Position numbers and translations under genes: made by a program | NCBI GenBank assembly: GCA_943908475.1 | Contig: CALTTG010000004.1 | Coordinates: 1 to 64,000, forward strand | Length of the DNA stretch: 64,000 nucleotides | Reading direction: 5' to 3' | DNA from: an uncultured Burkholderiales bacterium | GTDB taxonomy: Bacteria > Pseudomonadota > Gammaproteobacteria > Burkholderiales > Burkholderiaceae_C | Notes under the pieces: model-generated | What the model was told of the DNA's origin: nothing | Seen by the model: the letters and a program-made list of their open reading frames with translations, nothing else | Databases searched by the model: none | Shown: piece after piece, positions 26,904 to 35,219 of the stretch | Position numbering within the stretch: the stretch's first letter is position 1 | How the letters are laid out: every line of letters starts with the position of its first letter

Positions 26904-27092
26904 ATGCGCGTCTTGAACACACAAGAAATCACCGAAGTCAGCGGCAGCGGCCTCGTGTCAGACCTCTTCGCCAGAAACGGCGGCCCGCTGCACGAGCTGG
27001 GGTCGCTGGTTGTCACGCTTTACAACGTGGGCTTGTTCCTCACGGGCGGCGGCAATTACTGGAACTTGGGCCCTGACGGCTCGCCCTTCTGA
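26904..27092 (+). CDS. Small peptide with double-glycine-type (microcin/bacteriocin-like) leader
   Basis: A 62-residue peptide starting MRVLNTQEITEVSGSG. The first 15-16 residues closely follow the pattern of double-glycine leaders of colicin-V-type class II microcins (Leu, acidic pair, Val-Ser-Gly-Gly/Ser-type cleavage site). The remaining core of about 46 residues is hydrophobic and Gly-rich, with LGSLVVTLYNVGLFLTGGGN and a polar end NYWNLGPDGSPF. A GGAG sequence lies 7 bases before the ATG. No immunity gene or dedicated C39-peptidase transporter is adjacent; the nearest ABC exporter is at the right edge of the window. It may be a bacteriocin, a signalling peptide, or a substrate of a peptide export system. 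The convergent neighbour is psd. Confidence 0.6.
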   Translation: MRVLNTQEITEVSGSGLVSDLFARNGGPLHELGSLVVTLYNVGLFLTGGGNYWNLGPDGSPF

Positions 27093-27117
27093 TGCAGCAA
27101 AGGTGTGAGGCCGAGCC

Positions 27118-27960
27118 TCACACCGAAGCCATGGCCTCACCCATGCGAATGGCGCCGGTGGGCTGCCACTGCGGGTTGAAGGCAAGAGGCCCCTTGGGGA
27201 ACAACATCACCACGGTCGACCCCAACAGGAAACGCCCCATTTCATCGCCCTGGCGGAACGTGATGTTTTGGTCGTCATAGCGCCACTCGCGCACTTGGCG
27301 GCTTCGCGGGGGGTTCACCACCCCGTGCCATGTGGTGGCCATGCTGCCCACGATGGTGGCGCCCACCAGGGTCTGCACCATGGGGCCAAACGGCGTGTCG
27401 AACACGCACACCACCCGCTCGTTGCGGGCAAACAGCCCAGGCACCCCGCGCGCGGTGGCGGGATTCACCGAAAACAATTCACCCGGCACGTAAATCATGC
27501 GGCGCAGGCGGCCATCGCACGGCATGTGGATGCGGTGGTAATCCTTCGGGCTGAGGTACAGCGTGGCGAAGTGACCGTTTTGGAACTGCGCCGCCAGTTC
27601 GGCATCGCCCCCCACCAGTGCGCGGGTGCTGTATTGGTGGCCTTTGGCCTGGAAAATCTGGTCGTTTCGGATGGAACCCAGTTGACTGATGGCGCCATCC
27701 ACCGGGCTGACGAGATCGGCTGTCGCCAAGGGGCGCGCTCCGGGCTTCAAAGGGCGGCTGAAAAACTCGTTGAAGCTGGCGTAGCTAGCGGGGTCTGGGT
27801 TGGCCGCTTCCTGCATGTTCACGCCATAACGGCCAATGAACCATTCAATGAACCGGGTGGTCAGGGGGCCGCCTTGCACCCAGGCCAGTTTGCCGGCGGC
27901 TGCGGTCAGCGCCACCTTGGGCATCACGTATTGGGAAGCAACAAACAAACGGTCAGACAC
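27118..27960 (-). CDS. psd: Phosphatidylserine decarboxylase proenzyme
   Basis: Makes phosphatidylethanolamine from phosphatidylserine at the inner membrane. The 280-residue product has the typical start SDRLFVASQYVMPKVALTAA, the segment SFNEFFSRPLKPGARPL, SPVDGAISQLG (with catalytic Asp), the YHRIHMPCDG His motif and the self-cleavage site LLGSTVVMLFP, where Gly-Ser scission yields the pyruvoyl group. I assign the start to the GTG at 27960, which gives the canonical N-terminus and normal length; the frame stays open for another 540 bases upstream but that part has no family similarity. It is separated from the small peptide gene by 25 bases, tail to tail. Confidence 0.95.
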   Translation of the reverse strand: MSDRLFVASQYVMPKVALTAAAGKLAWVQGGPLTTRFIEWFIGRYGVNMQEAANPDPASYASFNEFFSRPLKPGARPLATADLVSPVDGAISQLGSIRNDQIFQAKGHQYSTRALVGGDAELAAQFQNGHFATLYLSPKDYHRIHMPCDGRLRRMIYVPGELFSVNPATARGVPGLFARNERVVCVFDTPFGPMVQTLVGATIVGSMATTWHGVVNPPRSRQVREWRYDDQNITFRQGDEMGRFLLGSTVVMLFPKGPLAFNPQWQPTGAIRMGEAMASV

Positions 27961-28514
27961 AGAAGGCACCCGGTTCACAAAACCTGTGATTTTAGGTGCC
28001 TGCCGTGTCAGGCTCAGAAGCGGGCGCCCAGGTGAGATCATCACCCAGAAAGTGCCCCACCCCGAAGCCCAGGTGCTGGTGATCTTGCGCGCCTCGCCGC
28101 GAATGCCGGCCGGTGTGCCCAGGGCATCGATGCGGGCTAGGTCGTCCGCCGGGTTGCCCGAGCGGGTTTTGGTGTGCACCGCGATGTAGCCCACCACATC
28201 CATGAAAGTGCGCGTGCGCAGCGCCTTCGACCGCTTGAGCCCCAGGGTGCCTGACTCGGCCCATGCCGTCTGGCTGACCGCCAAGCCCCCCCCCCGCGAT
28301 CGCGGTGGCGCGCAGGACAAAGGCCGTGGTGGAGGCAAGGTGCTTGAGTGTGGCGCGCGCGCAAGCTGGCGCACGACGATTGGGTCGACGAGGCATGAGG
28401 CATTCCTGCCCCGCACACCCTGGCTTTCCCTCGTGACAAGGTTTAATCCGACTGCGTTAGAAGGGCTTGAACCCCTCGCCAACGATTTAAGACGACTGGT
28501 CATATTATTTACAC
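27961..28514. other. 554-base stretch upstream of psd with a 10-C tract, no confident gene
   Basis: On the minus strand two overlapping frames are open and meet near a run of ten C (ten G on the coding strand) at 28286-28295; joined across the run by a one-base slip they would give a protein of about 145 residues continuing toward psd. I do not recognise the product and codon evidence is weak. The right end contains the promoter region of the TetR gene (AT-rich GGTCATATTATTTACAC just before 28515). Confidence 0.35.
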
Positions 28515-29108
28515 ATGGCCCGAACCGCTGACCGCACCGACATCCCGAACCGCTTGCTGGCGGCGGGCTACCTGCTGTTCAGCCAGCAGGGTTACAACGC
28601 CACCGGCGTGCAGCAAATCGCCGAGCAAGCGGGTGTGCCCAAAGGGTCGTTTTACAACCACTTCGACAGCAAAGAAGCGTTTGCCGTGCAGATCGTTCGG
28701 CATTACGAAGCGGCCATGGAAAAGGCCTGGGCCGATGCCCTGAACGATGCTCCCAGCGACCCATTGGCCGCACTGCACCACTTGTTTGCCCACTTTGTGC
28801 GCCACCACGAAGCAGCGGCCTGTCCGGGCTGCTTGGTGGGCAACTTTGCCGCCGAAGTGTCGGAATCCAGCCCGGCATGCCGGGCGGTGTTGGGGGCCGT
28901 GATGCGCCAATGGCGCGAGCGGCTGGCCCACATGATCGAGCGCGGCCAGCAGGCGGGGCAGATTCGACAAGACGTCGACGCCGCCACGCTGGCCGGATTT
29001 TTCTGGGATGCCTGGCAAGGTGCGCTGTTGCGCATGAAGGTTGCCCATTCGTCCCGTCCTCTGAAGGAAGCGGTGCAGCTGATGCTGGATCGGTTCTTTC
29101 GCCCTTGA
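28515..29108 (+). CDS. TetR-family transcriptional repressor (NemR/AcuR-like)
   Basis: A 197-residue repressor. The N-terminal TetR helix-turn-helix is clear: NRLLAAGYLLFSQQGYNATG, VQQIAEQAGVPKGSFYNHFD, SKEAFAVQIVRHY. The C-terminal ligand domain includes ACPGCLVGNFAAEVSESSP, a Cys-containing segment found in the NemR/AcuR group that senses electrophiles. The stop lies 14 bases before an Old Yellow Enzyme gene, the same pairing as nemRA, so it likely represses that operon and is relieved by reactive electrophiles such as quinones or aldehydes (inference from family). Confidence 0.9.
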   Translation: MARTADRTDIPNRLLAAGYLLFSQQGYNATGVQQIAEQAGVPKGSFYNHFDSKEAFAVQIVRHYEAAMEKAWADALNDAPSDPLAALHHLFAHFVRHHEAAACPGCLVGNFAAEVSESSPACRAVLGAVMRQWRERLAHMIERGQQAGQIRQDVDAATLAGFFWDAWQGALLRMKVAHSSRPLKEAVQLMLDRFFRP

Positions 29109-29122
29109 CCCCTGGAGACCCC

Positions 29123-30223
29123 ATGTCAGACACCATCGCATCTGAAGCCCTGTTTCAACCCTTCAAGCTTGGCGGCATCGAGTTGTCGAACCGCATGGTC
29201 ATGGCCCCGCTGACGCGCAACCGCGCAGAAGCGGGCAACGTGCCCGGCGAGATGACCATCGAGTACTACGCCCAGCGCGCTTCGGTGGGCCTGATCATCG
29301 CCGAGGCCACCCAGGTGTCTGCCCAGGCGCAGGGCTACATCGCCACCCCTGGCCTGCACACCCCCGAGCAAATCGCTGGCTGGCGCAAGGTGACCGACGA
29401 GGTCCATGCCCGCGGCGGCAAGATTTTTGTGCAGCTGTGGCACACGGGCCGCATGTCGCACACGGCCTTCCAGCCGGGCGAGCAAGCGCCGGTGGCCCCA
29501 TCGGCCATCGCCGCCAAGGCCAAGACCTACATCCCCGGCGCCGGTTATGTGGACACCTCCACCCCGCGCGCTCTGGAAATCAGCGAGATCGCCGGCATCG
29601 TCGACGACTTCCGCACGGCAGCACGCCATGCGGTCGAAGCGGGCTTTGATGGGGTCGAAATTCACGGCGCCCACGGCTACCTGCTGGATGCCTTCTTGCG
29701 CGACGGGGCCAACCAGCGCACCGATGCCTATGGTGGCCCCATCGAAAACCGTGCCCGCTTCCTGCTGGAAGTGATGGCGGCCGTGACGGCCGAAATCGGT
29801 GCAGACAAGGTGGGCATTCGCATCTCGCCGGTGTCGCCGGTCAACGATTCGAACGAGAGCCAGCCTCAACCGCTGTTCGAGCACGTGGTGCGCGAGTTGG
29901 CCAAGCTCAACCCGGTCTACATCCACGTGGTGGAGGGCTTCACCGGCGGCCCGCGTGACAACGCGCCGTTCAACTACGAGGCCCTGCGCGCGCTGTACAA
30001 AGGCGTGTGGATGGTCAACAACGGCTACACCCGCGACATGGCCATTGAGGCCGTCAAGACCGGCAAGGCCGACCTGGTGTCGTTCGGTCGGGCCATGCTG
30101 ACCAACCCCGACCTGCCCCGCCGCTTCAAGGAAAGCGCACCGCTCAACGAGTTGTTCGCCGACGCGCCCTTGTACGGTGGCCAAGGCCCTCACGGCTACA
30201 TCGACTACCCCACCCTGCCCTGA
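29123..30223 (+). CDS. Old Yellow Enzyme family ene-reductase (NemA-like)
   Basis: FMN-dependent NADPH-linked reductase of alkenes and nitro-compounds, 366 residues. Family landmarks are LFQPFKLGGIELSNRMVMAP, FVQLWHTGRMSH (flavin-binding), the substrate-anion pair in GVEIHGAHGYLLDAFL (His and its neighbours), the proton-donor Tyr in NQRTDAYGGPIENR, and VSFGRAMLTNPDLP for phosphate binding. The ATG at 29123 follows CTGGAGA and is 14 bases after the TetR gene. It probably detoxifies electrophiles under control of that regulator. Confidence 0.93.
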   Translation: MSDTIASEALFQPFKLGGIELSNRMVMAPLTRNRAEAGNVPGEMTIEYYAQRASVGLIIAEATQVSAQAQGYIATPGLHTPEQIAGWRKVTDEVHARGGKIFVQLWHTGRMSHTAFQPGEQAPVAPSAIAAKAKTYIPGAGYVDTSTPRALEISEIAGIVDDFRTAARHAVEAGFDGVEIHGAHGYLLDAFLRDGANQRTDAYGGPIENRARFLLEVMAAVTAEIGADKVGIRISPVSPVNDSNESQPQPLFEHVVRELAKLNPVYIHVVEGFTGGPRDNAPFNYEALRALYKGVWMVNNGYTRDMAIEAVKTGKADLVSFGRAMLTNPDLPRRFKESAPLNELFADAPLYGGQGPHGYIDYPTLP

Positions 30224-30368
30224 GCCCTTCAGGCAGACGCCGCCGCGCTGTGCTCAGACGCCTGAGTGACGCAGATCGGGTCTCCGGCATTTGACAACAA
30301 ACCTTGTCAACATACAATCGAGCGACTCCTGGCACCAGTCAGGGGCCGCTTTACCATTCGGAGACCCC

Positions 30369-30776
30369 ATGACGATTGCGAACACCTGTGTGCTGGTGGC
30401 GGCCGTGCTGCCCATCCTGACCGTGGGCATGGCCAAGGCCAGCACCGCCGGCAAAAAGCGCCGCGAGGGCGGTTACGACAACAACCACCCCCGCGAATGG
30501 ACCGCCCAGCTCGAAGGCTGGAAGGCCCGTGCCGCTGCGGCACAAAACAATGGTTTCGAGGCCCTGCCCCTGTTTGTGTTTGCCGTGCTGGCCGCACAAC
30601 TGGCAGGCATCGACCAGGCGCGCACCGACCAGCTCGCCATGGGCTTCATCGCGGCTCGCTTGGTTTACACCGCCTTGTATTTCGCCAACCTGGCCGCTCT
30701 GCGTTCGGTGGTGTGGGCCGTGGGCCTGGGCCTGACGATCGCGATTTTCGCCCCCACGCTGAAGCTGCCGCTCTGA
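30369..30776 (+). CDS. MAPEG-family membrane protein
   Basis: A 135-residue integral membrane protein with four hydrophobic helices. The MAPEG (eicosanoid/glutathione metabolism-type) signature is visible as WTAQLEGWKARAAAAQNNGF, then EALPLFVFAVLAAQLAG, and RLVYTALYFANLAALRSVVW near the end. Bacterial members are of uncertain function, possibly glutathione-linked detoxification. The ATG at 30369 is preceded by CGGAG. It stands alone between the ene-reductase (same strand, 145 bases upstream) and a convergent SDR gene. Confidence 0.88.
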   Translation: MTIANTCVLVAAVLPILTVGMAKASTAGKKRREGGYDNNHPREWTAQLEGWKARAAAAQNNGFEALPLFVFAVLAAQLAGIDQARTDQLAMGFIAARLVYTALYFANLAALRSVVWAVGLGLTIAIFAPTLKLPL

Positions 30777-30801
30777 GCCGACTGAGGCCCAGGCATTGGG
30801 C

Positions 30802-31560
30802 TCACCATTCGATGGGCTGACCGTCCCAGGCCTTGAAGCTGCCCGATTCGCTGGCACCGTCGATGACGGCCAGCAGTCGGGCAGCGGCGTTTTCGGGGCG
30901 CATGAGCCCCGGCCGCTCATCACCTTGGGCCACGAAGGGCGCTGACAGGGGCGAAAACACGGTGCCTGGATGCAGCGCCAACAACACCGCCTCGGGCCGA
31001 CGACGGGCGACCTCGATGGCCGCCGTGCGCCACACCATGTTCAGCGCAGCCTTGCTGGCACGGTAGCTGTACCAGCCACCGGCTCGGTTGTCGCCAATGC
31101 TGCCCACTCGGGCCGAGAGCACGGCCATCACGCACCGCCCTTGCGCAGGCAACAGCGCGGCGCCGTGCTTGAGCACCAGGGCCGGACCGATGGTGTTGAC
31201 CGCGAACATGCGGGCCATGTGTGCAGCGTCGAGGTCGGCCAGCCGTTTTTCGGGCGAGACCCCATCGAGGGTGAGCGACCCCGTGGCCTGGATGATGAGG
31301 TGAAAGGGCCCATGCGCCTGCAAGGTCGCCATGGCAGCGGCCACGCTGGCCTCGTCGCACAGGTCCATCGGCACCAGTGCATCGAGTGAATCAGACCCCG
31401 GCACCGCGGCGCCCACCGGGTCACGCGTGGTGGCGGCCAGCACCTGGCAGGCTGGGTCTTGGGCGAGGTGGGCCAGGAAAGCCCGGCCCAGCGCCCCTTG
31501 CGCCCCGATCACCAGCGCACGATAGGGATGGGGCAGCGATGGCAGCAGGTGCGTGGTCAT
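30802..31560 (-). CDS. SDR-family oxidoreductase
   Basis: Short-chain dehydrogenase/reductase, 252 residues. The Rossmann motif is ALVIGAQGALGRAFLAHLA; the Asn-Ala-Gly equivalent is IQATGSL; the catalytic segment is WYSYRASKAALNMV (Tyr-x-x-x-Lys), with an upstream Ser in LSARVGSIGDN. C-terminal HPGTVFSPLSAPF fits the C-factor/YciK-like group. Substrate unknown. Its start is 1 base after the stop of the DUF1415 gene, so the two share a transcript. Confidence 0.9.
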   Translation of the reverse strand: MTTHLLPSLPHPYRALVIGAQGALGRAFLAHLAQDPACQVLAATTRDPVGAAVPGSDSLDALVPMDLCDEASVAAAMATLQAHGPFHLIIQATGSLTLDGVSPEKRLADLDAAHMARMFAVNTIGPALVLKHGAALLPAQGRCVMAVLSARVGSIGDNRAGGWYSYRASKAALNMVWRTAAIEVARRRPEAVLLALHPGTVFSPLSAPFVAQGDERPGLMRPENAAARLLAVIDGASESGSFKAWDGQPIEW

Positions 31561-31561
31561 G

Positions 31562-32125
31562 TCAAGCGCGGGTCATCAGCGCGCGCCAGCCTTCCAGGCC
31601 CAAGCGCTGGAGGGTGCGCATGTTGTTCTCGTAGATGTCTGCGGCATCGGGGAAGGCTTGTGTCGCCTGCTCGATGCTGCTCTCGCGGATCAGGTGCAGC
31701 GTGGGGTACGGCGATCGGTTGCTGAAGTTTTCGATGTCGTCGGGCGCCGTGCCCTCGAACTGGTAATCGGGGTGGAAACTGGCCACTTGGATCACGCCAT
31801 CGAGTCCCAGTTCGTCGATCAGGGCGTCGGCCACGTCCAGGAAATCGTTGTAGTCCATGAAGTCTTGCAGCACATAGGGGTGCACCAGCAAGGTGGTGTC
31901 CACCACCTCGGGCGCGGTGTCGGCCAAGCGCTGCAACTCTTGGGCGAGCTCGCGCGCCAGGGCCTCGGGCTTGCGCGCGGCCGAGACCACGTACCGGATC
32001 TGGTCCTTCACATGTACGGCCTTGGCAAAGGGGCAGAGGTTCAGGCCGATCACGGCTTTTTCAAGCCAATGGCGGGTGTCATCGACCACAGGCAGGTCGT
32101 CAGGGTGGGCGTGGATCTGGCTCAT
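31562..32125 (-). CDS. DUF1415 family protein
   Basis: A 187-residue soluble protein of the DUF1415 family, common in Beta- and Gammaproteobacteria. Conserved segments are VIGLNLCPFAKAVHVKDQIR, DTTLLVHPYVLQDFMDYNDF, and the C-terminal FSNRSPYPTLHLIRESSIEQ. No biochemical role is established that I know of. The start at ATG 32125 is chosen because it gives SQIHAHPDD... with conserved content soon after; nine further in-frame codons upstream are possible. It is divergent from the MOSC gene with 61 bases between start codons, which must contain both promoters. Confidence 0.85.
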   Translation of the reverse strand: MSQIHAHPDDLPVVDDTRHWLEKAVIGLNLCPFAKAVHVKDQIRYVVSAARKPEALARELAQELQRLADTAPEVVDTTLLVHPYVLQDFMDYNDFLDVADALIDELGLDGVIQVASFHPDYQFEGTAPDDIENFSNRSPYPTLHLIRESSIEQATQAFPDAADIYENNMRTLQRLGLEGWRALMTRA

Positions 32126-32186
32126 GGGGCCATTGTGCATGGGGTGGTGCATGCGGGTGCATGGCGGCGCATGCCATGATCACGAC

Positions 32187-32762
32187 ATGCCCGATGCCGT
32201 CACGCTCCGCCACCTCGTTCAACAGTTCCCGCACCCCGGTCGTGTGGAAGACATCCTCTTGCGCCCCGAGCGCCTGGCGCCCATCGAACGGGTGCAGCGG
32301 GTTCAGGCCTGGGCGGGCCGGGGTCTGGAGGGTGATCGCTACGCCATGAAGCGGCCAGCCAAGGCCCTGGGCAGTGCGCGGCAGGTCACCTTGATTCAGG
32401 CCGAACATTTGGCGGTGATGGGCGCCTTGCTGCGCGAAGCCCCCATCGATGCCGCACGGCTGCGGCGCAATGTGGTGATCAGCGGCCTCAACCTGATGGC
32501 CGTCAAGGCCTTGTTCAAAGACCAGCCTTTGTTCCTTCACCTGGGGCCCGAGGTGGTGTTGGAAATCACGGGGCCCTGCGAACCTTGCTCGCGCATGGAG
32601 GCCGAACTGGGCCCGGGGGGCTACAACGCCATGCGTGGCCACGGGGGCATGAATGCCCGGGTGCGCCGTGGCGGGCATTTCGGCGTGGGCGATTCGGTCT
32701 CGGTGGGGGTCGAGCTGGTGGAAGGGGGCGATGAGGTCAAGGCACAGGCCCCGCTGTTCTAA
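32187..32762 (+). CDS. MOSC-domain protein
   Basis: A 191-residue MOSC (molybdenum-cofactor sulfurase C-terminal) domain protein. Typical elements are GRGLEGDRYAMK, VTLIQAEHLAVM, LRRNVVISGLNLMAVKALF and the conserved Cys in ITGPCEPCSRMEAELGPGGY. MOSC proteins carry or transfer sulfur, or bind molybdenum cofactor. The ATG at 32187 is selected for fit to the family; the open frame extends upstream into the divergent gene. The gene is 30 bases upstream of ureD on the same strand, so the two are likely co-transcribed, an unexpected pairing. Confidence 0.88.
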   Translation: MPDAVTLRHLVQQFPHPGRVEDILLRPERLAPIERVQRVQAWAGRGLEGDRYAMKRPAKALGSARQVTLIQAEHLAVMGALLREAPIDAARLRRNVVISGLNLMAVKALFKDQPLFLHLGPEVVLEITGPCEPCSRMEAELGPGGYNAMRGHGGMNARVRRGGHFGVGDSVSVGVELVEGGDEVKAQAPLF

Positions 32763-32792
32763 ACTGCGCGCACCTCCCTGGAAGCATGACCC

Positions 32793-33647
32793 ATGAGCTG
32801 GCAAGGCCACCTGACCCTGGATTACCGACGCGATGGCGAACGCACCATCGCCCATGACCGACACGATGGCCCCTTGCGAGTGTTGCAGCGGCTCTACCCG
32901 GAGGGCGATGGCATCTGCCACCATGTGCTGGTGCACCCCCCGGGCGGCATTGCGGGGGGCGACGAGCTTCACCTCGACGCCACCTTGCAGGCGGACACCC
33001 ATGCCGTGATCACCACACCTGGCGCCACGCGGTTTTACCGCAGCGCGGGCGACACGGCCACCCAGTCGCTGCACGCCAAGGTGGGCGACGGCGCGAGACT
33101 GGAATGGCTGCCGCTGGAAACGCTGGCCTACCGCGGTTGCAAAGCGGTCAACCGCATGCGCTTCGATTTGGCCCCTTCGGCCCAGATGATGGGCTGGGAC
33201 CTGCTGGCACTGGGCTTGCCCGCAGCCAAGGAGGCCTATGACGACCCGGCACACCCCGATGCGTTTTTCACGCAAGAAATTGACCTGCCGGGCGTGTGGC
33301 TGGAGCGTGGCACCGTGCGCGCCAATGACCAGCGGCTGCTGGACAGCCCACTGGGCTGGGATGGCAAGCGCGTGAGCGGCACCTTCTGGTTGGCCACGGG
33401 CGCGGCCATGGCGCACGCTCAACGCCAGCAATTGCTGGACCTGGCCCGTGAAGAGATCGCGCGCTCAACGGGCGTCGACACCGGCGTGGTGGCCGGGGCC
33501 ACAAGCGCCCACGACCAAGTGGTGGTGGTGCGTGCGCTGGCGCCCCGCGTGGAGCCGTTGATGCAAGTGCTGGCGTCGATTTGGGCGACTTGGCGTGTGG
33601 CGGCCTGGGGCATCGCCCCCTGCCCCCCCCGTGTCTGGCGAACCTGA
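32793..33647 (+). CDS. ureD: Urease accessory protein UreD (UreH), separated from the urease operon
   Basis: Scaffold protein of the urease maturation complex, binding apo-UreABC and UreF. The 284-residue protein has the family's HHVLVHPPGGIAGGDELHLD, VITTPGATRFYRSAG, WLPLETLAYRGCKAVNRMRF and the C-terminal WRVAAWGIAPCPPRVWRT. All expected blocks are present and the length is normal, so it should be functional. In most Burkholderiales ureD is directly upstream of ureA; here it lies 28 kb away, behind a MOSC gene and convergent with a diguanylate cyclase gene whose stop is 3 bases away. Confidence 0.95.
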   Translation: MSWQGHLTLDYRRDGERTIAHDRHDGPLRVLQRLYPEGDGICHHVLVHPPGGIAGGDELHLDATLQADTHAVITTPGATRFYRSAGDTATQSLHAKVGDGARLEWLPLETLAYRGCKAVNRMRFDLAPSAQMMGWDLLALGLPAAKEAYDDPAHPDAFFTQEIDLPGVWLERGTVRANDQRLLDSPLGWDGKRVSGTFWLATGAAMAHAQRQQLLDLAREEIARSTGVDTGVVAGATSAHDQVVVVRALAPRVEPLMQVLASIWATWRVAAWGIAPCPPRVWRT

Positions 33648-33650
33648 GCG

Positions 33651-35201
33651 TCAGGCCGATGTCGCCGCGGCCGCCCACTCCAGGCTCTGGACCTGGTTGC
33701 GCCCACTTTCCTTGGCCACATACAGGCCCTGGTCGGCACGGTCGATGAGCTGCTCCAGGGTGTTGGCCCCGCCCTTGCCGAGCTGGGCCACACCGAAGCT
33801 GGACGTGATCCGCAGGTTGGGCACGTCTTGGATGCCGGGGCCCGCCTCGCCTTCAATGGCGGCCCGAATGCCCTCGGCCACACGGGCAGCATCGTCCAGG
33901 TTCAACCCCGGCAGCAAGATGCAGAATTCTTCGCCGCCATAACGGCACAGCACATCTTCAGGGCGCATGGCGCGCTTGAGCAGCATCGACACTTGCTGAA
34001 TCACCAGGTCGCCCACCGCGTGGCCATAGGTGTCGTTGAAGTTTTTGAACTTGTCGATGTCCGACATCAAGCAGGTCAAGGGTTGCCCACTGGCCTGCGC
34101 GTCCTTCATGAGGTCGTGGGCACGGGCGAAGAAGGCGCGGCGGTTGAAGCAGCCGGTCATGGGGTCGCAATTGGCCAGCTTCTGCAACTCGTCGTTCTGC
34201 TGCTGAATCTTGTCTCGTGAGCTTTCCAGCTCGGACAAGGCCTGGCGCAGCTTGGCGTTGGCGCGGTCCAGGGCGGTGATGTCATCCAGGGTGACCAAGC
34301 AGCCCCGCGGGTTGCCGCCCGCATCGCGGATGGCCGCACAGTTCATCAGCAGGCGTCGGGTTTCGCCGCCGGGCGATGGCAAGTCGACTTCGATGCCCAA
34401 GATGGGCTCGGGTGTCGTGAGGGCCTGCACCCACGGCGGGACCTCGTGCCCCCCTCGAATGCCCTTGAGCAGCCAGTCCATCTGCTCGATCGACTTGCCC
34501 AGCAAGGCGTTTGCGGCCTGGGGGTGCATGGTTCGGAACGCCGAGTTGACCAACAGCATGTGCCCATCCAGGTCCAGCACCAACAGGCCTTCAGTCAAGG
34601 TGTCAAAGGCCACACGAACCCGCTCAGGAATGGCCTTGGAGGGGTCCAGGTGCTGCAAGACCCGGCGCAAATAGAGGTAGTAGGCGATGAAGCTGGCCAC
34701 ACTGAGCAAGGCCACCAGTTGAACCGTGGGCTGCTGGATGAAGCCCATGAATGACGTGGCCCAGGGCGCCGCAAACGTGATCTCGAGCTGCCCCCAGGCC
34801 CCCTTCGTGGCATTGAGCGGCACCACCACATGCGTGATGGTCGACATGCCGCCCGGAGGCGCCACCCACAGGGCTTTGTGCTCGCTCGAGGCGGCCAGCA
34901 AGGTGCCGTCCACGCGCCGAACGGCCATCGAGCGCATGTCTTTGGCGTGGGCCACAAACTGTTCGAACAGGGGCGCCAGTCGGGTCACATCGCTGGACTC
35001 CGACAGCTGTTGGCGAACCTGCAGGGCCAAGTGCACCGACACTTGTTCGCGCACCGCCAGGGTCATGGACCGCTGATCGGGCAAGAGCTTGAAGACCAGG
35101 TCGAGCATCATCAACAACCCGACCAACAGGGACACCAGCCCCATGGTCACACGGGCCGTGGGGCTCAGGGCAAAGGCCGACAGCAGCTTGGGAATGCGCA
35201 T
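33651..35201 (-). CDS. Diguanylate cyclase with PAS domain (GGDEF)
   Basis: Membrane-bound c-di-GMP synthase of 516 residues. Two membrane helices (about residues 18-38 and 160-180) enclose a periplasmic domain of about 120 residues. A PAS-like domain (GLLVLDLDGHMLLVNSAFR, then GCLVTLDDITALD) leads via a coiled coil to the GGDEF domain starting LANCDPMTGCFNRRAFFARA. The active site is YGGEEF and the inhibitory I-site RPED lies five residues ahead of it, so the enzyme should be active and product-inhibited. It is the last gene on the minus strand downstream of the adaptor/SecA-like/M50 cluster, 18 bases after the adaptor gene's stop, so c-di-GMP may be linked to that export system. Confidence 0.93.
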   Translation of the reverse strand: MRIPKLLSAFALSPTARVTMGLVSLLVGLLMMLDLVFKLLPDQRSMTLAVREQVSVHLALQVRQQLSESSDVTRLAPLFEQFVAHAKDMRSMAVRRVDGTLLAASSEHKALWVAPPGGMSTITHVVVPLNATKGAWGQLEITFAAPWATSFMGFIQQPTVQLVALLSVASFIAYYLYLRRVLQHLDPSKAIPERVRVAFDTLTEGLLVLDLDGHMLLVNSAFRTMHPQAANALLGKSIEQMDWLLKGIRGGHEVPPWVQALTTPEPILGIEVDLPSPGGETRRLLMNCAAIRDAGGNPRGCLVTLDDITALDRANAKLRQALSELESSRDKIQQQNDELQKLANCDPMTGCFNRRAFFARAHDLMKDAQASGQPLTCLMSDIDKFKNFNDTYGHAVGDLVIQQVSMLLKRAMRPEDVLCRYGGEEFCILLPGLNLDDAARVAEGIRAAIEGEAGPGIQDVPNLRITSSFGVAQLGKGGANTLEQLIDRADQGLYVAKESGRNQVQSLEWAAAATSA

Positions 35202-35219
35202 GGACTCTCGCGTGACCGA

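Noticed and set aside
27118..28503. N-terminally extended phosphatidylserine decarboxylase (461 residues)
   Set aside because: Family members are about 280 residues and begin at the SDRLF segment; the GTG at 27960 gives exactly that. The extra 180 residues show no similarity to the family.
28484..28514. NemR-type operator in front of the TetR gene
   Set aside because: Only a weak inverted repeat around GACTGGTC is visible, too short and imperfect to claim as an operator.
32100..33431. Minus-strand open frame opposite MOSC and ureD
   Set aside because: Antisense shadow; both plus-strand genes are complete and family-assigned.
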